NCBI GenBank assembly: GCA_004017535.1
Contig: SAJS01000004.1
Location: forward strand, 366,458-430,457
DNA length: 64,000 nucleotides
Direction of reading: 5' to 3'
Source of the DNA: Mesorhizobium sp.
Lineage (GTDB): Bacteria > Pseudomonadota > Alphaproteobacteria > Rhizobiales > Rhizobiaceae
The notes beneath the pieces are model-generated. The model ran no database searches, had not been told where the DNA came from, and saw only the letters and a list, made by a program, of their open reading frames with translations. Shown here in pieces: positions 25,354 to 34,611 of the stretch. Position numbers and translations under genes: made by a program. Positions within the stretch are counted from its first letter, which is position 1. Every line of letters starts with the position of its first letter.

Positions 25354-26526
25354 ATGACCAACGACAATCCGATCCATTCCAGCGTCCCGGCCGGCATCAG
25401 CCGCCGCTACTTCCTGCAGGTGACCGCGGCCGGCGTCGTGACCGCCACCGCGCTCGGCGCATCCGGCCTGAAAGCCAGGGCGGCGGCCTATGAGAAATTC
25501 ACCTGGATCTCGCCGCGCGGCACGCTCGAAGTGCTGGACGATTATCCCTACTGGTCGGCGAAGAAGGCCGGCTATTTCGGCGACCTTAACACCGACATGC
25601 AGCCGGGCCCTTCGGACGGCACCGCGACGGTGAAATTCGTCGATGTCGGCCAGGCCGACATGGGCTTCCCCTCACCAGGCGTCTTCTCCTTCGCCATCCA
25701 GAACGGCATGAAGCTGAAGTCGGTCTTCCACATGGGCGCGCGCGACACGTTCAGCCTCGCCTTCCGCAAGGGCCAGGGCACCAACAACCTGAAGGACCTC
25801 GAAGGCAAGACCATTCTGCTCGGCTCCGCCGCCTGGCAAGCGATCGTCGATCCGCTGCTTGCGGCGCAGGGCGTCGACATCAAGAAGGTGAAATATGTCG
25901 AGGCCGGCTGGCCGACCTGGGGCACCGCGCTGGCCGGCGGCCAGGGCGATGCGGCGCTTTCCTGGGAAGGCTTGCGCGCCGAATGGATCGCCAAGGGCCT
26001 CGATTTCGAATATTGGCTGGGCGTCAAGAATTCCAAGCTGCCGGCCAACACTTTCGTCGTGCGCGCCGCCGATCTCGAGGATGCCGACAAGAAGGCGTTC
26101 CTCGAAAAATACCTGCGCGGCTGGGCGATGGGCCTAGAGTTCGGCTACCAGAATCCGCGCGCCGCGGTCGAAGCCGTGTTCGAGCAATTCCCGACCTTGG
26201 CCAAGAACCTCGGCCCCGAGCTCGGCACCACTTCGATCCTGCAGCAGATCAATGTCTTCCGCGGCGACATGGACAAGCGCGGCGGCTGGGGCTCGCATGA
26301 CATGGCAAGCTGGCAAGGCTTCTTCGACGAGATCCTGAAGATCGGCCAGATCAGCGCGCCGGTGAAGGCCGAGGACGTCTGCACCAACGATCTGATCCCG
26401 GCCGCCAACGACTTCGACAAGGCCAAGGTCAAGGCCGATGCCGACGGCGTGAAGCTGTCGGAAGGCTTTGCTGCCCTCGACGTCGACAAAATCAAGGCTC
26501 ACCTGTTCGATTCCGCCGTCAAGTAA
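25354..26526 (+). CDS. ABC transporter substrate-binding protein with Tat signal
   Basis: This 390-residue periplasmic binding protein of the NMT1/NrtA-like fold has an N-terminal twin-arginine signal SRRYFLQ (16-22), a hydrophobic core and a likely cleavage near ARAAA. Export by Tat suggests that it folds or binds a cofactor before export, which is less usual in this class. The mature part has ABC nitrate/taurine-type features (KFVDVGQADMGFPSPGVF). It should capture the substrate for the permease encoded upstream. The ligand cannot be named from sequence. Confidence 0.9.
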   Translation: MTNDNPIHSSVPAGISRRYFLQVTAAGVVTATALGASGLKARAAAYEKFTWISPRGTLEVLDDYPYWSAKKAGYFGDLNTDMQPGPSDGTATVKFVDVGQADMGFPSPGVFSFAIQNGMKLKSVFHMGARDTFSLAFRKGQGTNNLKDLEGKTILLGSAAWQAIVDPLLAAQGVDIKKVKYVEAGWPTWGTALAGGQGDAALSWEGLRAEWIAKGLDFEYWLGVKNSKLPANTFVVRAADLEDADKKAFLEKYLRGWAMGLEFGYQNPRAAVEAVFEQFPTLAKNLGPELGTTSILQQINVFRGDMDKRGGWGSHDMASWQGFFDEILKIGQISAPVKAEDVCTNDLIPAANDFDKAKVKADADGVKLSEGFAALDVDKIKAHLFDSAVK

Positions 26527-26599
26527 CGCGACTGCCGTGACCATCGGGCGGCGCGAGACGCCGCCCGCAATTCCGTTCAAAGAGCATTGGGAGGCTTCG

Positions 26600-27691
26600 A
26601 TGGCCGACAAGGTGAAAATACTGGTGGTTGGTCTGGGCAATATGGGCGCTTCGCATGCCAGCGCCTACCACCGCTCCGAAGGCTTCGAGATCGTCGGCAT
26701 CATGAGCCGCTCGATCAAGAGCAACAAGAAGATCCCCAAGGAGCTCGCCGGCTACCCGCTCTATGAGGATTTCGACCTGGCGCTGAAGGAGACGAAGCCG
26801 GACGCGGTCTCGATCAACAGCTGGCCGAACACGCACGCCGAATACGCGCTGAAGGCGATCGCCGCCAACTGCCATGTCTTTATGGAAAAGCCTCTCGCCA
26901 CAAACATCGAGGATGCCGAGAAGGTGGTGGCCGCGGCGCGCGCCAAGAACCGCAAGCTGGTGCTGGGCTACATCCTGCGGGTGCACCCGTCCTGGATCAA
27001 GTTCATCGAGGTCGGCAAGACGCTCGGCAAGCCGCTGGTGATGCGCCTCAACCTCAACCAGCAGAGCAGCGGCACCGCCTGGCATTGGCACAAGAACCTG
27101 ATCGATTCGCTGATCCCGATCGTCGACTGCGGCGTGCACTATGTCGACGTCATGTGCCAGCTGACCGGCGCCAAGCCGGTGCGCGTGCACGGCATCGGCG
27201 CGAAACTCTGGGCCGAGGCCGACAAGCAGAATTACGGTCATCTGCACGTCACCTTCGATGACGGCTCGGTCGGCTGGTACGAGGCCGGCTGGGGCCCGAT
27301 GATGAGCGAGACGGCCTATTTCGTGAAGGACGTGGTCGGCCCCAAGGGCGCCGTGTCGATCGTCGCCGGCCAGGGGGCAAGCAGCGCCAAGGACGCCGAG
27401 GAAGTGTCCGATTCCGCCGACATCGACCGCCACACCAAGACCGACGCGCTGAAGATCCACTACGCGCAGGTCGACGGCGACAAGAATTTTGCCAAGCCCG
27501 ACGAGATCGTCAGCATGGAGGACGAGCCTGGACACCAGGAACTGTGCGACCGCGAGCAGGCCTTCTTCCTGCGCGCCATCCGCGAGGACCTCGATCTGAC
27601 CGAGCAGATGGACGCGGCCGTCAACAGCCTGCGCATTGTGCTGGCGGCGGAGCAGAGCATCGCGGAGAAGCGGACCGTCGAGCTGGCGTGA
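26600..27691 (+). CDS. Gfo/Idh/MocA-family oxidoreductase
   Basis: This 363-residue NAD(P)-dependent dehydrogenase has an N-terminal Rossmann motif VVGLGNMGASHA (9-20), the family EKP motif (HVFMEKPLATN) and a C-terminal alpha/beta substrate domain. Members oxidise or reduce sugars, inositols and related compounds. It follows the binding protein gene by 73 bases on the same strand and is probably in the same operon. It pairs well with an RpiR regulator, which often senses sugar derivatives, hinting that the imported compound is a polyol or an amino-sugar-like molecule. This is inference only. Confidence 0.9.
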   Translation: MADKVKILVVGLGNMGASHASAYHRSEGFEIVGIMSRSIKSNKKIPKELAGYPLYEDFDLALKETKPDAVSINSWPNTHAEYALKAIAANCHVFMEKPLATNIEDAEKVVAAARAKNRKLVLGYILRVHPSWIKFIEVGKTLGKPLVMRLNLNQQSSGTAWHWHKNLIDSLIPIVDCGVHYVDVMCQLTGAKPVRVHGIGAKLWAEADKQNYGHLHVTFDDGSVGWYEAGWGPMMSETAYFVKDVVGPKGAVSIVAGQGASSAKDAEEVSDSADIDRHTKTDALKIHYAQVDGDKNFAKPDEIVSMEDEPGHQELCDREQAFFLRAIREDLDLTEQMDAAVNSLRIVLAAEQSIAEKRTVELA

Positions 27692-27712
27692 AGGTTCCGG
27701 GCTACGCGTCGC

Positions 27713-27835
27713 GCCACACCGCTTCGCGGCCTTCTCCCCGGCGGGGAGAAGAGGGAAGCGCCGGCGCCGAAAGCCTCCTCTCCCCACCGGGGAGAGGTCA
27801 GCCGAGCGAAGCGGAGGCTGGGTGAGGGTGAGTCC
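27713..27835. repeat. Double-hairpin intergenic repeat
   Basis: Two perfect hairpins occur in tandem: CTTCTCCCC-ggc-GGGGAGAAG (27731-27751) and CTCTCCCC-acc-GGGGAGAG (27778-27796), followed by the word cagccgagcgaagcggaggc. It lies between two same-strand genes and could attenuate transcription. A related hairpin is at 53312-53334. Confidence 0.75.
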
Positions 27836-27883
27836 GCAGGGCCATTCTCAGCCTCCAGCAAGAGAACGTAACGGGAGGAACAC

Positions 27884-29320
27884 ATGGCTGCGGTCTCGGA
27901 GAGCCTGCTCGAAACCTACACGAGCTCAGACGCGTTGGGCCTGGCGGGCCTGGTAAAAAGCGGCGAGGTCGCCCCCGCCGAACTGGTCGAAGCGGCGATC
28001 ACCATGATCGAGCGCCTCAACCCATCGCTCAACGCTGTGATCCATCGTCTCTACGACATGGCGCGAGCCCAGGCGGCGACGGTGGACAGGAACGCACCCT
28101 TCGCCGGCGTGCCCTATCTGCTCAAGGAGCTCGCTTCGTCTTGGAAAGGCGCGCCTCTCACCAATTCCTGCCGCTACCTCAAGGACTTCGTCGCCGATTC
28201 CGACAGCGAGGTGGTGCGCCGCATCAAGGCCGCCGGGCTCGTCCTCGTCGGCAAATCCAACGCGCCGGAGAACGGCTGGTCGATCACCACCGAGCCAAAA
28301 CTCTACGGCACGACGAAGAACCCGTGGAAGCAAGGCATCACGCCGGGCGGCTCCAGCGGCGGCGCTGCCGCCGCGATCGCTTCGCGCATGGTGCCGATCG
28401 CCGAGGCCAGCGACGGCGCCGGCTCGATCCGCGTACCGGCTTCCTGCTGCGGCATTGTCGGGCTGAAACCGTCGCGCGGTCGCGTCAGCCTCGCGCCCTA
28501 TGGCGACTATTGGTATGGCGGCGCCTATTTCCTCTGCTGCTCGCGCACCGTGCGCGACACCGCCGCCTATCTCGATGCGGTGGCCGGCGCCCTGCCCGGC
28601 GACGCCTACACGCCGCCGGTGCCCACTGAGAGTTGGCTGAAGCTTTCCGCGCGTGCCGCGAAGAAATTGCGCATCGGCTTTACCGTCACGCCGCCCAACG
28701 GCGCCGCGATAGATCCTGAAGTCAAGCAGACGGTGCTTTCCACGGTCGCCGCGCTCGAACGTCTCGGCCATGATGTCGAGGAGCATGATATGCCGCTCGA
28801 CGCCGACGCCGCGTGGAAAACCTACACCGACATGACCAACGTGCAGACGGCAGCCACCTTCGGCTTCCTCGAAACGCTCGTCGGTCGCTCCGTGACGCCG
28901 AAGGATGTCGAGCCCGTAACCTGGGCGGTTATCGAGCGGGGCCGCGCCACCAGCGGCATCAAGCATGTTTCCGACGTCGAGCAACTGAGGCTGATCGGCC
29001 GCGATATCGTCGGCGACCTCAACCTCTATGACATCTTCATCACCCCGACCCTGACGCAGCTGCCGCGCCCGCTCGGCTACTACGACATGTCGGAGACCGA
29101 TCTCGACCGTTACAACGCCAAATGGGGCGACGCGGTCTTCAACTTCCCCTTTAACATCTCCGGCCTGCCGGCGATCTCGCTGCCGCTCGGGCAATCGGCC
29201 GGCGGCGTGCCGATCGGCGTCCAACTCGTCGGCCGTTACGGCGACGAGGCGACGGTTCTGGCGCTTTCCGCGCAGTTGGAGGAGGAGATGCCGTGGAAGG
29301 ACCGGCGGCCGGCACTGTAG
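27884..29320 (+). CDS. Amidase signature family hydrolase
   Basis: This 478-residue amidase has the Ser-cisSer-Lys triad visible: Lys81 (PYLLKE), the GGSSGG serines (157-158) and the nucleophile Ser181 in SDGAGSIRVPA. It hydrolyses an amide or related C-N bond in the cytoplasm, releasing ammonia or an amine. A GGGAGG ribosome site precedes its ATG by 7 bases. It is the last gene of the island and is separated from the oxidoreductase by a hairpin repeat. The substrate specificity cannot be read from the sequence. Confidence 0.92.
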   Translation: MAAVSESLLETYTSSDALGLAGLVKSGEVAPAELVEAAITMIERLNPSLNAVIHRLYDMARAQAATVDRNAPFAGVPYLLKELASSWKGAPLTNSCRYLKDFVADSDSEVVRRIKAAGLVLVGKSNAPENGWSITTEPKLYGTTKNPWKQGITPGGSSGGAAAAIASRMVPIAEASDGAGSIRVPASCCGIVGLKPSRGRVSLAPYGDYWYGGAYFLCCSRTVRDTAAYLDAVAGALPGDAYTPPVPTESWLKLSARAAKKLRIGFTVTPPNGAAIDPEVKQTVLSTVAALERLGHDVEEHDMPLDADAAWKTYTDMTNVQTAATFGFLETLVGRSVTPKDVEPVTWAVIERGRATSGIKHVSDVEQLRLIGRDIVGDLNLYDIFITPTLTQLPRPLGYYDMSETDLDRYNAKWGDAVFNFPFNISGLPAISLPLGQSAGGVPIGVQLVGRYGDEATVLALSAQLEEEMPWKDRRPAL

Positions 29321-29730
29321 GCGGTCACCTTGTCGGGCAAGGCTATCAACGTCCGTTAGGATAGTCATCGCAAAACGCTGGCGATGAGCTGAAGGCTCAT
29401 GAACCTCGTCATTCCAGGATCTGCGCGCGTCACTTCGCTCCTTGCTCCGCCCGTGGGTGACGACGCGATAGGTGTCTCGGCCGGACGCCACGGCATGGAC
29501 TCTGCCATCGCACACTAACCACCGACTTTCGGACAGGTCGCCAAAAACCCTATAAAATTCCTATATCTTTCCCATCCGCCCCGTCTCGAACCTTTATGGC
29601 GATCGGGTCCATATCTCCCTTCGAAGAAACGCTTTGATCGCCGTCGCCGCCAAGGTGGCGAGCGTCCGCGCGCAGTTTTGAGCCCGCCACCGCGAGCCCG
29701 CAAACACAAAGTGCAAAAGGAAGACCTGCC
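29321..29730. other. 410-base gap upstream of kdp: repeat remnant and probable promoter
   Basis: No convincing gene is seen. Positions about 29398-29480 resemble a widely scattered rhizobial repeat (cctcgtcattccaggatctg, then gcgcgtcacttcgctcctt). Positions about 29545-29572 are AT-rich (ccctataaaattcctatatc) and are the best promoter candidate for kdp. A clear KdpE site was not identified. Confidence 0.5.
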
Positions 29731-29811
29731 ATGGACCTTATAGTTCTCGGGATCGGGATTATATTCTTCGCCCTGTCCTTAGCCTATGTCAAAGCTTGCG
29801 ACAGAATCTGA
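29731..29811 (+). CDS. Tiny kdp-leader membrane protein, 26 residues
   Basis: The ATG at 29731 has an AAGGAA box at proper distance and a stop at 29811. The product begins MDLIVLGIGIIFFALSLAYV and ends KACDRI: one hydrophobic helix with a charged end. It sits 15 bases before kdpF on the same strand. I infer a small membrane peptide that may associate with the Kdp complex like KdpF. Its small size leaves room for doubt. Confidence 0.6.
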   Translation: MDLIVLGIGIIFFALSLAYVKACDRI

Positions 29812-29826
29812 GCGGAAAACCGGATC

Positions 29827-29916
29827 ATGCTTCTCGATTACATTCTTGGCGGCGCGGTGACCTTGTTCCTGCTCGCCTATCTCACCTACGCCCTCATCCG
29901 CCCCGAGCGTTTTTAG
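29827..29916 (+). CDS. kdpF: Potassium-transporting ATPase small subunit KdpF
   Basis: This 29-residue single-helix peptide starts [19 protein letters not shown] and ends LIRPERF. The RPE(R/K)F ending is the standard mark of KdpF, which stabilises the KdpABC complex in the inner membrane. It is 34 bases upstream of kdpA. Confidence 0.9.
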   Translation: MLLDYILGGAVTLFLLAYLTYALIRPERF

Positions 29917-29950
29917 AACGTTCCGGCGCCAGGCTCGGAAAGCCATCCCA

Positions 29951-31654
29951 ATGACAATCTACGGCTGGATACAGATCCTTATCTACTGCGCCATTCTCGT
30001 CGCGCTCGTTAAGCCGCTCGGCTTCTATATGCACCGCGTCTTCAATGGCGACCGCACCTTGCTCTCGCCCGTGCTCGTCCCGATCGAGCGCGGCCTCTAC
30101 CGTCTCTCCGGGACAAATGACAAGGAAGAGCAGCATTGGGCCGTCTATGCGACGGCAATGTTGCTCTTCAACCTTGTGGGCCTTCTCGTTCTTTACGCGC
30201 TGCAGCGGCTGCAGGGCATGCTGCCCTACAACCCCGCAGGCATGACCGCGGTCGACCCGCAGCTCGCCTTCAACACCGCCGCGAGCTTCGCCACCAACAC
30301 CAACTGGCAGAATTACGGCGGCGAAAGCACGATGTCCTACCTCGTGCAGATGGCGGGCCTCACCGTCCAGAATTTCGTCTCGGCCGCCACCGGCATTGCG
30401 ATCGCAATCGCGCTGATCCGCGGCTTCGCTCGTGCTTCGGGCAAGTCGATCGGCAATTTCTGGGTCGATCTGACCCGTTGCACGCTCTACGTGCTCCTGC
30501 CGATGTGTATCGTGCTGACGCTGGTCTATGTCTGGCTCGGCATTCCGCAGACGCTTGGACCTTATGTCGACGCCACCACGCTGGAAGGCGCCAAGCAGAC
30601 CATCGCGCTCGGCCCCGTCGCCTCGCAGGTCGCCATCAAGATGCTCGGAACCAACGGCGGCGGCTTCTTCAACGCCAATGCCGCGCATCCGTTCGAGAAT
30701 CCGGATGCGGTCTCCAACTTGATCCAGATGCTGACGATCCTCGCGCTCGGCGCCGGCCTCACCAACGTCTTCGGCCGCATGGTCGGCAACCAGCGCCAGG
30801 GCTGGGCGATCCTCGCTTCGATGGGTGCGCTGTTCATCGCCGGCGTCATCGTCTGCTATTGGGCCGAGGCCGCCGGCAACCCGCTGGTCCATGCGCTCGG
30901 CATCGACGGCGGCAATATGGAAGGCAAGGAGACCCGCTTCGGCATCGCCGCCTCGGCACTATTCGCGGTCATCACCACGGCTGCTTCCTGCGGCGCCGTC
31001 AACGCGATGCATGATAGCTTCACCGCGCTCGGCGGCATGATCCCGCTCATCAACATGCAGCTCGGCGAAGTCATCGTCGGCGGCGTCGGCGCTGGTTTCT
31101 ACGGCATCCTGATGTTCGTCGTCATCGCCGTTTTCGTTGCCGGCCTGATGGTCGGCCGCACGCCGGAATATCTCGGCAAGAAGATCGAGGCCAGGGAGGT
31201 CAAGATGGCGATGCTCGCCATCCTGTGCCTGCCGCTGGCCATGCTGATCTTCACGGCGATCGCCGTGGTCCTGCCGAGCGCCGTGGCCTCGATAGCCAAT
31301 GCCGGCCCGCACGGCTTCTCCGAGGTGCTCTATGCCTACACGTCGTCAGCCGCGAACAACGGCTCGGCCTTCGGCGGCCTCACCGGCAACACGCCCTGGT
31401 TCAACCTCACGGGTGCCATCGGCATGCTGATGGGCCGTTTCCTGGTCATCATCCCGGCTCTGGCCATTGCCGGCTCGCTGGCGGCGAAGAAGACCGTGCC
31501 CGCCTCCGCCGGCACCTTCCCGACCGACGGCACGCTGTTCGTCGGCCTGCTGGTCGGCGTCATCATCATCGTCGGCGGCCTCACCTTCTTCCCGTCGCTC
31601 GCGGTCGGTCCGATCGTCGAGCATCTGGCGATGATCCATGGACAGACCTTTTGA
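29951..31654 (+). CDS. kdpA: Potassium-transporting ATPase, channel-like subunit KdpA
   Basis: This 567-residue membrane protein binds and passes potassium in the high-affinity Kdp pump. The selectivity-filter-like repeats are visible, including [13 protein letters not shown] and [20 protein letters not shown], as well as a later [14 protein letters not shown]. The length matches the family. It is followed one base later by a small ORF and then kdpB. Expression is expected only at low potassium or osmotic upshift through KdpDE. Confidence 0.97.
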   Translation: MTIYGWIQILIYCAILVALVKPLGFYMHRVFNGDRTLLSPVLVPIERGLYRLSGTNDKEEQHWAVYATAMLLFNLVGLLVLYALQRLQGMLPYNPAGMTAVDPQLAFNTAASFATNTNWQNYGGESTMSYLVQMAGLTVQNFVSAATGIAIAIALIRGFARASGKSIGNFWVDLTRCTLYVLLPMCIVLTLVYVWLGIPQTLGPYVDATTLEGAKQTIALGPVASQVAIKMLGTNGGGFFNANAAHPFENPDAVSNLIQMLTILALGAGLTNVFGRMVGNQRQGWAILASMGALFIAGVIVCYWAEAAGNPLVHALGIDGGNMEGKETRFGIAASALFAVITTAASCGAVNAMHDSFTALGGMIPLINMQLGEVIVGGVGAGFYGILMFVVIAVFVAGLMVGRTPEYLGKKIEAREVKMAMLAILCLPLAMLIFTAIAVVLPSAVASIANAGPHGFSEVLYAYTSSAANNGSAFGGLTGNTPWFNLTGAIGMLMGRFLVIIPALAIAGSLAAKKTVPASAGTFPTDGTLFVGLLVGVIIIVGGLTFFPSLAVGPIVEHLAMIHGQTF

Positions 31655-31655
31655 G

Positions 31656-31892
31656 ATGACCATGCCCCGCTTCAACGAGATACGTCGGCACGACGGTCAC
31701 CATACCGGTGACGGAGAGCCCGACAACGGAAGGGTCGAGAAGCCTCGTCCTTTCCCGACGCTTTCAACCTTTCTCGGCATGGCGGCCGTGCTGTTCGTGC
31801 TGTGGCTGCTGGCTTCCGGCCTTCCGCACCTCTTCCCGAAGACCGAACACCCGGCGCCGTCCAACATAACCGATACTGGAGCCCAAAAATGA
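31656..31892 (+). CDS. Small membrane protein embedded between kdpA and kdpB, 78 residues
   Basis: Its ATG lies one base after the kdpA stop and its TGA overlaps the kdpB ATG (ATGA), so it is tightly coupled in the operon. The first 35 residues are polar, rich in His, Arg, Asp and Gly. A single hydrophobic helix follows ([21 protein letters not shown]), then a short Pro-rich tail. The standard kdpFABC operon has no gene here. I do not recognise the family. A lineage-specific accessory subunit of the pump is a reasonable inference. Confidence 0.72.
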   Translation: MTMPRFNEIRRHDGHHTGDGEPDNGRVEKPRPFPTLSTFLGMAAVLFVLWLLASGLPHLFPKTEHPAPSNITDTGAQK

Positions 31893-33982
31893 GCCAGTCC
31901 AAATCCGCGAGCATTCTGGACGCCCGCATCCTGGTGCCCGCCATCGGCGGCGCCTTCCGCAAGCTCGATCCGCGCACGCTGGTCCGTAATCCGGTGATGT
32001 TCGTCGTCGCCGTCGTCTCAGCTCTCACCACCGTTCTGTTCGTCAAGGATCTCATCGCCCGGGGCGGCGATCTCGGCTTCACCCTGCAGATCATCATCTG
32101 GCTGTGGTTCACCGTTCTGTTCGCGAATTTCGCCGAGGCGGTAGCCGAAGGCCGCGGCAAGGCGCAGGCCGACTCGCTGCGCAAGGCGCGCACGGAGACC
32201 CAGGCCAAGCTGCTCAGCAACGGCGACCGCACGAAATTCAAGCTGGTGCCGAGCACCAGCCTGAAGGTCGGCGATGTCGTGCTGGTCGAGGCCGGCGACA
32301 TCATCCCGTCCGACGGCGAGGTGATCGAAGGCGTGGCCTCCGTCAACGAGGCGGCGATCACCGGCGAATCCGCGCCCGTCATCCGTGAATCCGGCGGCGA
32401 CCGTTCGGCCGTCACCGGCGGCACCCAGGTGCTTTCCGACTGGATCCGCGTGCGCATCTCCGCCGCGTCCGGCCAGACCTTCCTCGACCGTATGATCTCG
32501 TTGGTCGAGGGCGCCGAGCGCCAGAAGACGCCGAACGAGATCGCGCTCAACATCTTGCTTGTCGGCATGACGCTGATCTTCGTGCTGGCGACCGCGACCA
32601 TCCCGAGCTTTGCCTCCTATTCGGGCGGCTATATCCCGGTGACGATCCTGGTTGCCCTGTTCGTGACGCTGATCCCGACCACGATCGGCGCGCTGCTGTC
32701 GGCCATCGGCATCGCCGGCATGGACCGCCTGGTTCGCTTCAACGTGCTTGCCATGTCCGGCCGCGCCGTGGAGGCCGCCGGCGACGTCGACACGCTGCTG
32801 CTCGACAAGACCGGCACCATCACGCTCGGCAACCGCCAGGCGACCGAGTTCCGTCCGGTCAAGGGCGTCACCGAACAGGAGCTGGCCGACGCCGCCCAGC
32901 TCGCCTCGCTCGCCGACGAGACGCCGGAAGGCCGCTCGATCGTCGTGCTGGCCAAGGAGAAATACGGCATCCGCGCCCGCGACATGGCGACCCTGCACGC
33001 AGCTTTCGTGCCCTTCACCGCGCAGACCCGCATGAGTGGCGTCGACATCGACGGCTCGTCGGTGCGCAAGGGTGCCGTCGATGCGGTGCTCAATCATGTC
33101 AACCAGTCGACCGTCGCCGCCCATGGCGCGCGCCCGACAAGCGACACCATCCGCGATCTCCAGGCCGTTGCCAACGAGATCGCCAAGGCCGGCGGCACGC
33201 CGCTGGCTGTCGAGCGCGACGGCCGCCTGCTCGGCGTCGTCCACCTCAAGGACATCGTCAAGGGCGGCATAGCCGACCGTTTTGCGGAGCTGCGCAAGAT
33301 GGGCATCCGCACGGTGATGATCACCGGCGACAATCCGCTCACCGCCGCGGCGATCGCCGCCGAGGCCGGCGTCGACGACTTCCTTGCCCAGGCGACGCCT
33401 GAGAACAAGCTGTCGCTGATCCGCGAGGAGCAGGCCAAGGGCAAGCTGGTCGCGATGTGCGGCGACGGCACCAATGACGCGCCGGCGCTCGCGCAGGCCG
33501 ATGTCGGCGTCGCCATGAACACCGGCACGGTGGCCGCGCGCGAGGCCGGCAACATGGTCGACCTCGACAGCGATCCGACCAAGCTGATCGAGATCGTCGA
33601 GATCGGCAAGGCGCTGTTGATGACGCGCGGCTCGCTGACGACCTTCTCGATCGCCAACGACGTGGCCAAATACTTCGCCATCATCCCAGCGATGTTCGCT
33701 GTCTTCTATGTCGCGCCTGGTCAGTCCACCGGTCCGCTGCAGGCGCTCAACATCATGCATCTGACGACGCCGCAGAGCGCCATCCTGTCGGCCATCATCT
33801 TCAACGCGCTGATCATCATCGCGCTGATCCCACTGTCGCTGAAGGGCGTGAAATATCGTGCCATCGGCGCCGGCTCGCTGCTCACCCGCAACCTGCTCGT
33901 CTACGGCCTCGGCGGCATCGTCGTGCCCTTCGTCGGCATCAAGGCGATCGACCTGATCGTCACGGCCCTCGGCCTCGCATAA
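31889..33982 (+). CDS. kdpB: Potassium-transporting P-type ATPase subunit KdpB
   Basis: This 697-residue P-type ATPase drives potassium import. The phosphorylated aspartate is near residue 306 in LLDKTGTIT. The TGES loop ([10 protein letters not shown]) and the hinge [19 protein letters not shown] are intact. The ATG at 31889 ([15 protein letters not shown]) was chosen because it overlaps the stop of the small upstream ORF and begins the family N-terminus. kdpC follows 12 bases later. Confidence 0.97.
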   Translation: MSQSKSASILDARILVPAIGGAFRKLDPRTLVRNPVMFVVAVVSALTTVLFVKDLIARGGDLGFTLQIIIWLWFTVLFANFAEAVAEGRGKAQADSLRKARTETQAKLLSNGDRTKFKLVPSTSLKVGDVVLVEAGDIIPSDGEVIEGVASVNEAAITGESAPVIRESGGDRSAVTGGTQVLSDWIRVRISAASGQTFLDRMISLVEGAERQKTPNEIALNILLVGMTLIFVLATATIPSFASYSGGYIPVTILVALFVTLIPTTIGALLSAIGIAGMDRLVRFNVLAMSGRAVEAAGDVDTLLLDKTGTITLGNRQATEFRPVKGVTEQELADAAQLASLADETPEGRSIVVLAKEKYGIRARDMATLHAAFVPFTAQTRMSGVDIDGSSVRKGAVDAVLNHVNQSTVAAHGARPTSDTIRDLQAVANEIAKAGGTPLAVERDGRLLGVVHLKDIVKGGIADRFAELRKMGIRTVMITGDNPLTAAAIAAEAGVDDFLAQATPENKLSLIREEQAKGKLVAMCGDGTNDAPALAQADVGVAMNTGTVAAREAGNMVDLDSDPTKLIEIVEIGKALLMTRGSLTTFSIANDVAKYFAIIPAMFAVFYVAPGQSTGPLQALNIMHLTTPQSAILSAIIFNALIIIALIPLSLKGVKYRAIGAGSLLTRNLLVYGLGGIVVPFVGIKAIDLIVTALGLA

Positions 33983-33994
33983 GGATCTATCCCG

Positions 33995-34558
33995 ATGTTC
34001 AAGCAACTCAGGCCCGCCTTTGTGATGATCGTCTTCTTCACGGTGCTGACAGGCCTCATCTATCCGATCGGCATGACCGGCATCGCCCAGGCGCTGTTCC
34101 CGAACCAGGCCAATGGGAGCCTGATCACCAAAGATGGCAAGGTGATCGGCTCCAGCCTGATTGGTCAGGCTTTTGCCAATGACCGCTACTTCCACGGCCG
34201 GCCGTCGGCCGCCGGCGACGGCTACAATGCGACGTCCTCCAGCGGCTCGAATCTCGGTCCGACAAGCACGAAACTGATCGACCGCATCAAGGGCGACGCC
34301 GAGAAGCTGAACGCCGAGAACCCGAACGCGCCGGTGCCGATGGACCTGGTCACGACCTCCGGCAGCGGCCTCGATCCCGACATCAGCCCCGAGGCGGCCT
34401 ATTTCCAGGTGCCGCGCGTCGCCAAGGCCCGCGGTGTTGGCGAGGCCAAGGTCAAGGCGCTCGTCGACGGCCATGCCGAAGCGCGCGAGCTTGGCGTCCT
34501 CGGCGAGCCGGTGGTCAATGTGCTGGCGCTGAACCTGGCGCTTGACGAGCTGAAGTGA
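33995..34558 (+). CDS. kdpC: Potassium-transporting ATPase subunit KdpC
   Basis: This 187-residue protein has one N-terminal membrane helix and a periplasmic domain, and helps KdpA-KdpB potassium binding. Family words are clear: [19 protein letters not shown], the [26 protein letters not shown] stretch, and [19 protein letters not shown]. It follows kdpB by 12 bases and is followed directly by kdpD. Confidence 0.97.
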   Translation: MFKQLRPAFVMIVFFTVLTGLIYPIGMTGIAQALFPNQANGSLITKDGKVIGSSLIGQAFANDRYFHGRPSAAGDGYNATSSSGSNLGPTSTKLIDRIKGDAEKLNAENPNAPVPMDLVTTSGSGLDPDISPEAAYFQVPRVAKARGVGEAKVKALVDGHAEARELGVLGEPVVNVLALNLALDELK

Positions 34559-34611
34559 TCCACGCGCGCCGGGGATCGACACGGTCCCCGGCGCAATCCA
34601 TGATTGGACTG

